A DNA stretch of 12,644 bases from the NCBI GenBank assembly GCA_011192085.1, contig DUEQ01000528.1, positions 1 through 12,644 of the forward strand, given 5' to 3'. The notes under the pieces are model-generated. The model made no database searches. It worked only from the letters and a program-made list of their open reading frames with translations, and was not told where the DNA came from. Of the stretch, positions 6,346 through 12,644 are shown piece by piece. Within the stretch, counting starts at the first letter, position 1. Every line of letters begins with the position of its first letter. The translations under genes and the position numbers were made by a program. The stretch is from Caldilineae bacterium. Lineage in GTDB: Bacteria > Chloroflexota > Anaerolineae > J102.

Positions 6346-7272
6346 GTGCTGGCCAAAAGCGTGCGGTTCGTTCGATGTTTTTATTACGGCATGATCCGGA
6401 ACGAGCTGTTTTTGCGCTCCGCCGCGCTTACCTATTACGCCATCTTCTCCATCTTCCCCATCACCATTCTCATCTCCACCATCGCGGGTTGGATACTGCA
6501 AGACCCGATCAAGCAACAGGCAATCGTCGATGCGCTCATCGGCCTCATGCCCCAGGGAACGGACCTGATCATCGACCTACTGCAAAACGTCATCCGCACC
6601 AGGGCCATCACCAGCATCATCGCTCTATTGACGCTGCTGTGGTCCGCCACCAGTTTCCTGCGCGGCCTGCTCTCCGCCATCGATCTCATCCATTCCAGAG
6701 AATACACCCACAGCACCTTCGTCATGCGAGGCGTGGGCGTGCTCATCATCTTTCTGGCCGTGCTCGCGCTGTTCGCGCTGCTTTTCCTCACCAGCGTCGC
6801 CACGCAGATCGCCCAGGCCTTCCCCATCCCGCCCCAATGGCGATCCTCCCTGAGCATCCTGACCAGCGGGCTCCCCATCTTTCTCATCGCTTCGTGCGCT
6901 TTTTTCCTGATGATGCGCTATATTCCCGGCCAGCGCACGCCCCCCCGCGCCGCCCTCATCTCCGCCATCCTCACCGCGCTGGCGTGGATGCTGCTGGGAT
7001 ACGCGTTTTCATGGTATCTGCAATCAGGTTTGGCGGATTTTAACGTCATTTATGGGTCCATCGGCGCGGTCATGGCCCTTATGCTCTATCTCTATCTTTC
7101 CAATGTCATCATCTTGTTCGGCGCGCAGCTCAACGCGTCGCTGGCCGACTTCGAGACTCGCGCCACGCCCTACATTCCGGGCCTGGACGACGCGCTCAGG
7201 CTCTTGCGTCTGCCCCTGCCTGAAACCAACGACGAAGAGCATCCCCCCAACAAGCCCACCATCGCGCCCTGA
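6346..7272 (+). CDS. YihY/BrkB family (UPF0761) inner-membrane protein
   Basis: This 308-residue protein has about six membrane helices: roughly residues 28-50, 85-108, 125-150, 170-192, 203-222 and 233-258. Family signatures are the early SAALTYYAIFSIFP (25-38) and the late YGSIGAVMALMLYLYLSNVI followed by GAQLNA. The C-terminal 45 residues are polar and rich in proline and acid residues. The family was once called ribonuclease BN in error; its real function is not settled, though links to envelope integrity and serum resistance (BrkB) are known. The start is GTG with GAGGG upstream, 2 bases after the protease stop; longer in-frame readings reach into the protease gene and are not needed. 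It ends inside a hairpin (7257-7284). Confidence 0.9.
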   Translation: MLAKSVRFVRCFYYGMIRNELFLRSAALTYYAIFSIFPITILISTIAGWILQDPIKQQAIVDALIGLMPQGTDLIIDLLQNVIRTRAITSIIALLTLLWSATSFLRGLLSAIDLIHSREYTHSTFVMRGVGVLIIFLAVLALFALLFLTSVATQIAQAFPIPPQWRSSLSILTSGLPIFLIASCAFFLMMRYIPGQRTPPRAALISAILTALAWMLLGYAFSWYLQSGLADFNVIYGSIGAVMALMLYLYLSNVIILFGAQLNASLADFETRATPYIPGLDDALRLLRLPLPETNDEEHPPNKPTIAP

Positions 7273-7284
7273 AGCGCGATGGTG
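7257..7284. terminator. Perfect 11-bp hairpin over the YihY stop codon
   Basis: CACCATCGCGC (7257-7267) pairs perfectly with GCGCGATGGTG (7274-7284) around a 6-base loop that contains the TGA stop (7270-7272). No T-tract follows on either strand, so it is not a classical intrinsic terminator. In the short gap between convergent genes it may still act as a transcript-end or 3' protection hairpin. Confidence 0.5.
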
Positions 7285-7302
7285 AGACTTCGGAACGCCT
7301 CA

Positions 7303-7315
7303 AGGAGGGACTCCT
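7303..7315. repeat. Short palindrome between convergent YihY and CDGSH genes
   Basis: AGGAG (7303-7307) and CTCCT (7311-7315) flank GGA. Its right arm overlaps the first base pairs of the CDGSH stop codon. It may be a weak hairpin at the end of the CDGSH transcript. The AGGAGG here is not followed by a gene on the plus strand. Confidence 0.3.
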
Positions 7316-7496
7316 AGGCAGTTACAGCTTTGACCACGACTGGGCCGACATGGTCGCCCGTTTCCGCATTCACCTTGCGATGCGCGCCATCGCAGTAGGG
7401 AAACTTCTCCGACTGCCAACATCGGCAGAAAGCGACTGTTTTGCCCGCCGGCACGTCCTCAGTGTGTCGATCGGGATGACCTTTGCTGTTGATCAT
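7314..7496 (-). CDS. CDGSH iron-sulfur domain protein
   Basis: The 60-residue protein is a single CDGSH (zf-CDGSH, mitoNEET-type) domain that binds a [2Fe-2S] cluster through three Cys and one His. The ligands are all present: Cys24 and Cys26, then the SxxxPxC spacing to Cys35, then Asp-Gly-Ala-His39. Ala replaces the usual Ser in CDGSH, which is common in bacteria. Length is normal for bacterial single-domain members, which act in electron transfer or redox sensing; the partner is unknown. The start is supported by AAGGAG (complement of 7505-7510) 8 bases before ATG. It has its own promoter (7542-7550), is divergent from the aldolase gene and convergent with YihY. Confidence 0.92.
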   Translation of the reverse strand: MINSKGHPDRHTEDVPAGKTVAFCRCWQSEKFPYCDGAHRKVNAETGDHVGPVVVKAVTA

Positions 7497-7525
7497 GGCA
7501 ATGTCTCCTTGCTGAATGCGATGAG

Positions 7526-7540
7526 GAGGTCAACGACCTC
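7526..7540. promoter_or_regulatory. Palindrome at the CDGSH transcription start, possible operator
   Basis: GAGGTC (7526-7531) and GACCTC (7535-7540) are a perfect inverted repeat with a 3-base centre (AAC). On the minus strand it sits directly downstream of the -10 box, covering the likely start site at about 7535. It could be a repressor site or a 5' mRNA hairpin. No regulator gene is adjacent. Confidence 0.45.
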
Positions 7541-7541
7541 A

Positions 7542-7550
7542 AGTATACCA
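7542..7550 (-). promoter_or_regulatory. Extended -10 promoter for the CDGSH gene
   Basis: Read on the minus strand, these bases are TGGTATACT: TGN plus TATACT, one mismatch from TATAAT. No clear -35 box is seen 16-18 bases upstream. It matches the style of the extended -10 at 663-671. The predicted start is near 7535, giving a leader of about 40 bases with the SD. Confidence 0.55.
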
Positions 7551-7592
7551 TCCTTTGCTTCATTCCACTGTTATCTCACTTACATCTCACGC

Positions 7593-7608
7593 GCAGGCCG
7601 ACGCCTGC
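7593..7608. repeat. Small hairpin in the leader of the aldolase gene
   Basis: GCAGGC (7593-7598) and GCCTGC (7603-7608) enclose the loop CGAC. It lies 9 bases before the AGGAGG (7618-7623) of the aldolase. It may fold in the mRNA leader but does not cover the SD. No convincing plus-strand promoter is seen in this 131-base gap. Confidence 0.35.
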
Positions 7609-7627
7609 ACCCACCCCAGGAGGCAAC

Positions 7628-8521
7628 ATGCGATTTCAAGGGATCGTTCCGGCGTGCGTGACGCCATTTGTCGATGGAAGGGCCTCGGCCGAGGCCATGC
7701 AGGCGAACATCGCCCGCTGGCTGAAGACAGGCGTGCATGGGTTTCTCGTCTTCGGCAGCACGGGCGAGTTCATGTATCTAGATGAGGATGAGCGGCGGGA
7801 CGCGCTGCGCGCGGCCCGCGCGGCTATTCCCGACACGCATTTTCTGTTGGCGGGATGCGGCGCCGAAAGCACCCGCCAGACCCTGCGCAATCTGGAATGG
7901 GCCGCGGAGGATGGCGCGGACGCCGCGCTGGTGGTGACGCCCGTCTACTACACCCGCGGGGACGTCGACGCCCAACGCCGCCATTTCCTCGCCCTGGCCG
8001 ATCGGAGTCCCATTCCCATCCTCCTCTACACCGTCCCCGCGTTCACGGCCTACGATCTGCCCGTGGACCTGATCGAGGAGCTGGCCCAGCATCCCAACAT
8101 CGTGGGCATCAAGGATTCATCTGGGGATTTGAAGCGAGTCGCGTTGCAAATTCGCACCCAGGAGGAGGGGGATTTCACTCTGTTTGCAGGCAGCCCCAAC
8201 CTGGCCTATCCCGCGTTGATCATGGGCGCGGCGGGCAGCATCACTGCCTTCGCCAACATCGTCCCCGAGATGTTCGTCTCGCTGTGGAACGCTGTGCAGG
8301 AGAAGGACTTGGTGCGGGCCGCGGCGCTGCAACGGGCCATCACCGAGCTTCATGGCCGCATTGGCTCGATGGGCATCCCCGCCATCAAAGCCATCCTCGC
8401 GCATCGCGGGTATCAGCCCGGAGAACCCAGAATGCCCCTGGCTCCCCTGGACGTCCCCGCCCGGGAACGGGCCATCGCGGCCTGGCGTCAAGCCATGGGC
8501 ATCTGCGAATGGTGGGAATGA
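7628..8521 (+). CDS. DapA/NAL-superfamily aldolase, 4-hydroxy-2-oxoglutarate aldolase-like
   Basis: The 297-residue TIM-barrel class I aldolase has the superfamily signatures: ACVTPF near the N-terminus, FGSTGEF (42-48), catalytic Tyr134 in LLYTVP, and the Schiff-base Lys162 in IVGIKDSSGD. Length is normal. The position matching Arg138 of E. coli DHDPS, which holds the carboxylate of aspartate semialdehyde, is Phe139, so a lysine-pathway DHDPS role is unlikely. Several stretches recall mammalian 4-hydroxy-2-oxoglutarate aldolase (HOGA1) from memory: DLPVDLIEELAQHPNIVGIKD, the AGS after the barrel lysine, and GIPAIKAI near the end. The product would then be pyruvate plus glyoxylate or another aldehyde. 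The start has a strong AGGAGG (7618-7623) 4 bases before ATG. It stands alone, convergent with hisG. The exact substrate remains open. Confidence 0.85.
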   Translation: MRFQGIVPACVTPFVDGRASAEAMQANIARWLKTGVHGFLVFGSTGEFMYLDEDERRDALRAARAAIPDTHFLLAGCGAESTRQTLRNLEWAAEDGADAALVVTPVYYTRGDVDAQRRHFLALADRSPIPILLYTVPAFTAYDLPVDLIEELAQHPNIVGIKDSSGDLKRVALQIRTQEEGDFTLFAGSPNLAYPALIMGAAGSITAFANIVPEMFVSLWNAVQEKDLVRAAALQRAITELHGRIGSMGIPAIKAILAHRGYQPGEPRMPLAPLDVPARERAIAAWRQAMGICEWWE

Positions 8522-8550
8522 ACGAAAACCACTAAGTAGCCACGCGCGTC

Positions 8551-8561
8551 GCCTTCAAGGC
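8551..8561. repeat. Tiny palindrome at the hisG stop codon
   Basis: GCCTT-C-AAGGC overlaps the hisG stop (8555-8557) in the 33-base gap between the convergent aldolase and hisG. The loop is only one base (more likely three with an opened pair) and no T-tract follows, so I give little weight to it as a terminator. Confidence 0.2.
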
Positions 8562-9181
8562 AGGACGGCCCGCAGCGCCCGCAGCAGGGATTGGATGCGG
8601 GCCGCGTGCAGGCGGTAGCTGGCTCGGTTCACGATGAACACCCCCTGAGAGGACATGATCTCTCGCAGCTCCACCAGGTTATTCGCCCGAAGGGTGCTCC
8701 CTGTCTGGATGATGTCTACGATGAGATCGGCCATGTCCACCAGGGGGCCTAGCTCCACCGAGCCGTTCAGGTAGATGAATTCCGCGGAGATGCCCCGCCC
8801 GCGGAAGTAGGCTTCGGCCAGACGGGGGTATTTCGTGGCCACGCGAGGGCTGATCTCCAGACGCAGGGGACGGTCAGGGCGGTCGGCTGGCGCGGCCACC
8901 GAGAGACGACAATGCCCGAAGGGCAGGAGCATGGGTTCGTACACATCCGCGGCCCGCTCCCGCACCGCGTCCAGCCCCGCGATGCCCATATCGGCCGCGC
9001 CCTGCTCCACGAACACGGGCACATCCATGGGCTTGACCATGAGATAGGCCAGGGAGCCGTCCTCGCTAGGGATGACAAGCTTGCGCGCGTCCTCGGCCGC
9101 GGGGGGCGACCAGCCCGCGCGGGCGAGCCAGGTGAGCGCGTCGTCGGCCATGCGGCCTTTGGGAAGGGCGATGGTGAGCAT
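8555..9181 (-). CDS. hisG: ATP phosphoribosyltransferase catalytic subunit, short form
   Basis: HisG joins PRPP to ATP in the first step of histidine biosynthesis. The 208-residue protein begins with the family motif MLTIALPKGRM and has MDVPVFVEQGAADMGIAGLD (about 52-71) and the PRPP-binding region DIIQTGSTLRANN (about 156-168). It ends just after the catalytic domains and lacks the C-terminal regulatory ACT-like domain of long HisG. That is the HisG-S form, which needs HisZ, and hisZ lies directly upstream. I chose ATG 9181 because the family motif begins there; a TTG at 9193 overlapping the hisZ stop is also open. The SD is weak (GAGAA, complement of 9187-9191). It is last in a minus-strand operon. 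Confidence 0.95.
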   Translation of the reverse strand: MLTIALPKGRMADDALTWLARAGWSPPAAEDARKLVIPSEDGSLAYLMVKPMDVPVFVEQGAADMGIAGLDAVRERAADVYEPMLLPFGHCRLSVAAPADRPDRPLRLEISPRVATKYPRLAEAYFRGRGISAEFIYLNGSVELGPLVDMADLIVDIIQTGSTLRANNLVELREIMSSQGVFIVNRASYRLHAARIQSLLRALRAVLP

Positions 9182-9189
9182 GGTTATTC

Positions 9190-10410
9190 TCAAAACAGTC
9201 GTTCAAGCCAGCCGGTCACAGGGAGGGTGTGGGATCCGGACGGGGTTTCAAGGAGGAGGGAGCTGTCGCACTGGCAGCGGACGCGGCGGGGATAGCGGGC
9301 AAGGTCTTCGGGCCCGAGCGCGATGGCCGCGACCAGGCCCGCGTCCCGCGCCTCCTGGGCCAGGCGCACATGGTCGCCGCAGGGGCAGGGCAGAATGAGC
9401 AGGTCGGGGACGGGATCAGGCGGCGGACCCTGCCGCCGGGTCTGGGCCAGGAGGATGCGATCGAGATAGAAGGCGCAGCCCACCGCGGGCATGCCGGGGC
9501 CGAATTCGCCCACCAGATTGTCGTAGCGCCCGCCATTGACCACGGAGAAGCCGATCCCAGGCGCGTAGGCCTTGAAGGTCACGCCCGTGTAATAGTTCAT
9601 GGCCCGCACATCCGCGAGGTCGATATCGAACAACGCCTTGACGCCGTACAGGTCCAACCGCCCCTCCACCTCGACCAGCCAGTCCACCGCCTCGCGCATG
9701 ACGTTGTTCAGAGCCAGGGAACGGGCTCGGGCCAGGACGCCGTCGCCCTGGGGCCCGAACAGATCCAACAGCCCCAGCACGGCGTCCCGCGGCCGGCCGG
9801 TCAAACCCCAGGCGTCGGTCAGGCCCCGTACATCATCCGCGCTCTTACGGTCCAGGGCCTGTTGCAAGGCCGTCGCCGCGGCGTCATCCAGGCCCAGTTC
9901 AGCCAACAGTCCGTGGAAGTAGCCCAGATGCCCAAGGCTGAACCGGAATGCGTCCAGGCCCACGCGTTGCAGCGCCAGGGCAGCAAGGGCCAGGACTTCC
10001 CCGTCTGCGTCGGGCGACCCCGCGCCCATGAGCTCCACGCCCGCCTGCCAGAACTCCCGCTGTCGCCCCGCGCGGGGCTCGTCATAGCGAAACACGGGTC
10101 CGGCGTAGAAGTAGCGCTGGGGCAGGGGCTGGTCGTAGAGCTTAGAGCCGACGATGCGGGCCGCGGGCACGGTCAGATCGGGGCGTAGGGCCAAGGTTTG
10201 GCCGTCCCGGTCGAAGAAACGATAAAGGGTTTCAACGCTTTGCGCGCCTAGCTCAGTGAGAAAGGTCGCCGCGTATTCGAAAATGGGCGGGATAATCTCG
10301 CCATAGCCCCAGGTCCGGGCTAGGTCGCGCAGGAGGGTTTCAAGTTGACGACGGCGTAACGCGGGGCCGCCGAAATAGTCGGCCACGCCGCGGGGAATGG
10401 AGGGAGGCAT
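9190..10410 (-). CDS. hisZ: ATP phosphoribosyltransferase regulatory subunit HisZ
   Basis: HisZ is a paralogue of histidyl-tRNA synthetase that forms the active, histidine-inhibited complex with short HisG. The 406-residue protein has the class II fold signs: PRGVADYFG at the N-terminus, LRPDLTVPAAR (about 75-85; RPDLT is typical of HisZ, HisRS has RPEGT-like), motif 2 at about 99-129 (RYFYAGPVFRYDEP then EFWQAGVELMG), NYYTGVTF, and motif-3-like GGRYDNL with VGCAFYLDRIL. The C-terminal part is not a normal anticodon-binding domain. The neighbouring hisG only 8 bases downstream confirms the call over hisS. No SD precedes ATG; the upstream bases are pyrimidine-rich. The gap to the MBL gene is 39 bases. 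Confidence 0.95.
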   Translation of the reverse strand: MPPSIPRGVADYFGGPALRRRQLETLLRDLARTWGYGEIIPPIFEYAATFLTELGAQSVETLYRFFDRDGQTLALRPDLTVPAARIVGSKLYDQPLPQRYFYAGPVFRYDEPRAGRQREFWQAGVELMGAGSPDADGEVLALAALALQRVGLDAFRFSLGHLGYFHGLLAELGLDDAAATALQQALDRKSADDVRGLTDAWGLTGRPRDAVLGLLDLFGPQGDGVLARARSLALNNVMREAVDWLVEVEGRLDLYGVKALFDIDLADVRAMNYYTGVTFKAYAPGIGFSVVNGGRYDNLVGEFGPGMPAVGCAFYLDRILLAQTRRQGPPPDPVPDLLILPCPCGDHVRLAQEARDAGLVAAIALGPEDLARYPRRVRCQCDSSLLLETPSGSHTLPVTGWLERLF

Positions 10411-10449
10411 GGTTGAGGAAGGGCGAGGGGGCGAAAGTCAGTTCACGGT

Positions 10450-11322
10450 TTAAGACGCGGCCAGTGCGGCATGTTCGGCCTCGCGCGCCCGACGAAACTC
10501 GTCATACACCCGCCCGATGCCCGACCGGATCTGCGATTCGATCTTGGAAGAGCGTTTGGCGGGGATGGGGAACCAGGGCCGCATCTCGGGCGTGAGCAGC
10601 GTGGCCACTTCTTGCTTGGTCAGGCCCGCGTCGAACAGGTTTTTCGTGCGCTGACGCAGGAAGGTGAGGTACTCGATGAGATAATCGAGCTCGTTGACGC
10701 TGCAGATGGGACCGTGGCCGGGGACGATATATTTGGGATTCAGTTTCTTGATTAGGTGAAGGGCCTCTAGCCATTCCGCGGAGTTGGCCTGGGTCATGAA
10801 GGGATGCTGGTCGAGCCAGACGATGTCGCCCGCGAAGAGAACGCGTTCCTTAGGCAACCAGATGATGCTGGTGGCGGGCGTGTGTCCTTTGACGTGAATG
10901 ACCTGCACCACCCGGTTGCCCCGCACAATGGTGAGCCGGTCCTGGAAAGTGATCTTGGGCACGACAATGCGTAGATCGCTGAATTGGGCCCGGATCTCGG
11001 GGAATTTCTTGAAGCTGTCGCGCACGCGCTGCTTGAAATTCTCCCCGTAGTTGCGCATGTGCTTCCAGGCCAGCTCATGGGAGATGACGAGGTCGCTGAG
11101 CCACTGGCTGCCCAAGCAATGCCCGCGATGATGATCCGTGATGATCACGTAGCGGATGGGCATGCCACCGCTGGTCTCGTCGATGGTCTGGCGCCAGGCT
11201 TTGGCCTCGTTGGGGATCATGGGCGTGTCGAAGCAGATGACCCCCTCGGAGGTGATCATGAATCCAGTGTTGCTGTTATAGAAGCTGGTTTCCGCGTAAA
11301 CGCCGGGCGCTAGTTCGAACAT
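10450..11322 (-). CDS. MBL-fold metallo-hydrolase with substituted metal motif
   Basis: The 290-residue protein has the metallo-beta-lactamase fold order: ELAPGVYAE N-terminal strand, then the metal loop, GHTPATS (His147), LFAGDIVW (bridging Asp166) and VPGHGPI (His203). The first loop reads TDHHRGHCLG at 62-71 instead of THxHxDHxGG: the first His is Asp63 and the Asp of Zn2 is Gly67, while His65 and His68 remain. It may thus bind one metal or two in a changed way. The C-terminal 80 residues are helical with a basic end. No signal peptide is seen, so it is probably cytoplasmic. The substrate is unknown. I chose ATG 11322; a TTG at 11334 would add four residues. Neither has an SD. It lies between the AlaX and hisZ genes. 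Confidence 0.82.
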   Translation of the reverse strand: MFELAPGVYAETSFYNSNTGFMITSEGVICFDTPMIPNEAKAWRQTIDETSGGMPIRYVIITDHHRGHCLGSQWLSDLVISHELAWKHMRNYGENFKQRVRDSFKKFPEIRAQFSDLRIVVPKITFQDRLTIVRGNRVVQVIHVKGHTPATSIIWLPKERVLFAGDIVWLDQHPFMTQANSAEWLEALHLIKKLNPKYIVPGHGPICSVNELDYLIEYLTFLRQRTKNLFDAGLTKQEVATLLTPEMRPWFPIPAKRSSKIESQIRSGIGRVYDEFRRAREAEHAALAAS

Positions 11323-11361
11323 GGCTAAAAGCAAAATGACGTGTTCTATGGTGGTTACAAC

Positions 11362-11376
11362 GACGGAAAAGCCGTC
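11362..11376 (-). repeat. Small stem-loop between the AlaX and MBL genes
   Basis: GACGG (11362-11366) and CCGTC (11372-11376) flank a 5-base loop in the 54-base gap. Transcribed on the minus strand the loop is CTTTT. It is too short, without a U-tract, to be called a terminator. I see no firm promoter for the MBL gene here. Confidence 0.25.
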
Positions 11377-12630
11377 CTATTCCTCGGAGATCAGGTCGGG
11401 CAGGTCGAAGGCGAAGGCTTGGAGCAGGTGCAAGGCTTTGGTCAGCGTGTCAAAATCGGGCGCGACGCCCTGAATGAGGTCACGCGAGCCGCCACCCTGG
11501 ACGCCAGCGAAGGTTTCCTTGAGCTCGGCCAGGTTGTCCAGCATGTTCATGGGCACGTTTTCGCTGCGGCCCGCGATCCACCGGGCCCGACCGTCCTCCA
11601 CGCTGCCCAGTACAGCCACCACGCTGGGGAAGGAGATGAGCATTTTGATCAGGCTCTCCATATCCCACAGCTCATCCTGTTCGAGGATGTGGTAGACCAC
11701 GTCCACGCCGCCGGTATGGGGCGCTTCCGCGATGAGGCGCTGGGCCTCGGCCCGGGTGAGCAGCTCCCGGGCCTGGCGCACAGCTTTCTGGCTCTGCTTC
11801 ACCTGATCCTGCATACGCTGGATGGCCGCTGGCAGGTCGCCCAAGCTCGTACTGAGGCGTGAGGTGAGCTCGCGGGTGATGCGGATGCGCTCCAGGTGGT
11901 CGCGGGCGGCGCGACCGCCGGCCAGAAAGTGCACCCGGGTCTGGTCCCCGCGGCGCTCCATGCGGGTGATGACCAAATGCCCGATCTCCGCTGTGTTGCG
12001 CAGGTGCGTCCCTCCGCAGGCGGACCAATCCAGGCCCTGGATCTCGACCACGCGCACAGGCCCATCCACCTGAGGGGGCTTGCGCAGGGGTAGACGAATG
12101 GCCTCCTCCAGCGGGTGGAGCCGGGCGATGATGGGGCGGGCCTCGGCGATGGCAGCCTGGACGAAGTCCAGCACGCGGGCCGCGGCCTCGTCATCGGGAG
12201 GCGGACCGGGCAGGTCGATAGTGACGCTGTTGTCGCTGAGGTGAAAGCCGATGGTGGGACGGTAGAGTCGGTCCTGGAAGGCGGCGGAGAGGAGGTGCTG
12301 GCCGCTGTGCTGCTGCATGAAGTCGAAGCGGCGGGGCCAGTCGATCTCACCATGGACTTCGTCTGGCTCGTCGGGCAGAGGCGCTTGCAGCCAGTGGATG
12401 ATGCGCCCAGCTTCATCGCCGGTCACATCTACCACGGGGATGCCCGCCAACGCGCCTATGTCGTGAGGTTGGCCGCCGCCAGCAGGATAGAAACAGGTGC
12501 GATTGAGGACCACACCCGGACGTCCGTCCACCTCGAGACGATGTAGGACGCGAGCTGTGAAGGCTGTGCGATAAGGATCTTGCCAGTAAAGTTTGGTCGT
12601 GGGGGGTAAGCTATCGGGTAAAATAGACAT
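11377..12630 (-). CDS. AlaX-L alanyl-tRNA editing hydrolase with DHHA1 domain
   Basis: This free-standing editing protein resembles the editing half of alanyl-tRNA synthetase. It should hydrolyse Ser or Gly wrongly attached to tRNA-Ala. The N-terminal region has RTCFYPAGGGQPHDIG (about 44-59). The zinc site is HSGQH (His108, His112) and CGGTHL (Cys205, His209), all four ligands present. A helical, probably coiled-coil linker (about 245-295) leads to the C-terminal DHHA1 domain, with VVAVLGS, FAGVQGGGSRDLIQGVAP. The 417-residue length fits the long class (AlaX-L). It lacks the aminoacylation domain, so it is not AlaRS. ATG 12630 opens the gene; the 14 bases upstream in the window show no SD. 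It is first of four same-strand genes ending at hisG. Confidence 0.93.
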   Translation of the reverse strand: MSILPDSLPPTTKLYWQDPYRTAFTARVLHRLEVDGRPGVVLNRTCFYPAGGGQPHDIGALAGIPVVDVTGDEAGRIIHWLQAPLPDEPDEVHGEIDWPRRFDFMQQHSGQHLLSAAFQDRLYRPTIGFHLSDNSVTIDLPGPPPDDEAAARVLDFVQAAIAEARPIIARLHPLEEAIRLPLRKPPQVDGPVRVVEIQGLDWSACGGTHLRNTAEIGHLVITRMERRGDQTRVHFLAGGRAARDHLERIRITRELTSRLSTSLGDLPAAIQRMQDQVKQSQKAVRQARELLTRAEAQRLIAEAPHTGGVDVVYHILEQDELWDMESLIKMLISFPSVVAVLGSVEDGRARWIAGRSENVPMNMLDNLAELKETFAGVQGGGSRDLIQGVAPDFDTLTKALHLLQAFAFDLPDLISEE

Positions 12631-12644
12631 GAAGGCGTCGGTGA

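Noticed and set aside
9182..9193. TTG start for hisG overlapping the hisZ stop
   Set aside because: The conserved HisG N-terminus MLTIALPKGR begins at ATG 9181; the four extra residues are not needed, though coupling by overlap cannot be excluded.
9229..10188. Plus-strand open frame of 319 codons opposite hisZ
   Set aside because: It is an antisense shadow with low-complexity Gln/Gly/Arg composition; hisZ on the other strand has clear family motifs.

Overview
The window is about 12.6 kb of GC-rich bacterial chromosome. It holds 13 complete protein genes packed with short gaps; no gap exceeds about 131 bases. I see no tRNA, rRNA, CRISPR array, phage gene or transposase. The strongly GC-biased third codon positions, the short HisG with a separate HisZ, an AlaX-L editing protein, a CBS-ACT protein, a CDGSH protein and mixed start signals (strong AGGAGG, no SD, or leaderless) would fit a Chloroflexota (Anaerolineae-like) bacterium. 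That placement is an inference from style, not a proof.

Layout, plus strand, left part. A Yip1-family membrane protein (13-582) ends at a textbook intrinsic terminator (609-645). An extended -10 promoter (663-671) then appears to start a leaderless transcript carrying a membrane-anchored glycerophosphodiester phosphodiesterase (679-1572), a CBS-CBS-ACT protein (1586-2170) and a GT1/MGT-type glycosyltransferase (2174-3355), with gaps of 13 and 3 bases. Two tandem alpha/beta hydrolases follow (3484-4266 and 4396-5217). Each is preceded by a gap of about 129 bases ending in similar heptad (TACTG) repeats. The second hydrolase runs directly into a site-2-protease-type membrane metalloprotease with C-terminal CBS domains (5225-6343) and a YihY/BrkB-family membrane protein (6346-7272), probably as one operon.

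Middle. A small CDGSH iron-sulfur protein (minus, 7314-7496) and a DapA/NAL-superfamily aldolase (plus, 7628-8521) are divergent. They share a 131-base gap with an extended -10 and a palindrome on the CDGSH side. The aldolase lacks the DHDPS substrate-binding arginine and reads more like a 4-hydroxy-2-oxoglutarate aldolase.

Right part, minus strand. In the order of transcription: AlaX-L alanyl-tRNA editing hydrolase (12630-11377), a metallo-beta-lactamase-fold protein with a substituted metal motif (11322-10450), HisZ (10410-9190) and short-form HisG (9181-8555). HisZ and HisG together form the first enzyme of histidine biosynthesis. None of the four genes has a good Shine-Dalgarno sequence.

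Nothing here is a clear novel defence or mobile system; the window reads as a housekeeping region. The observations most worth checking are the MBL-fold protein with a DxHxGH motif, the aldolase re-annotation, the leaderless GDPD promoter, the palindrome at the CDGSH promoter, the heptad repeats before both hydrolases, and the local codon-usage break in the first hydrolase.
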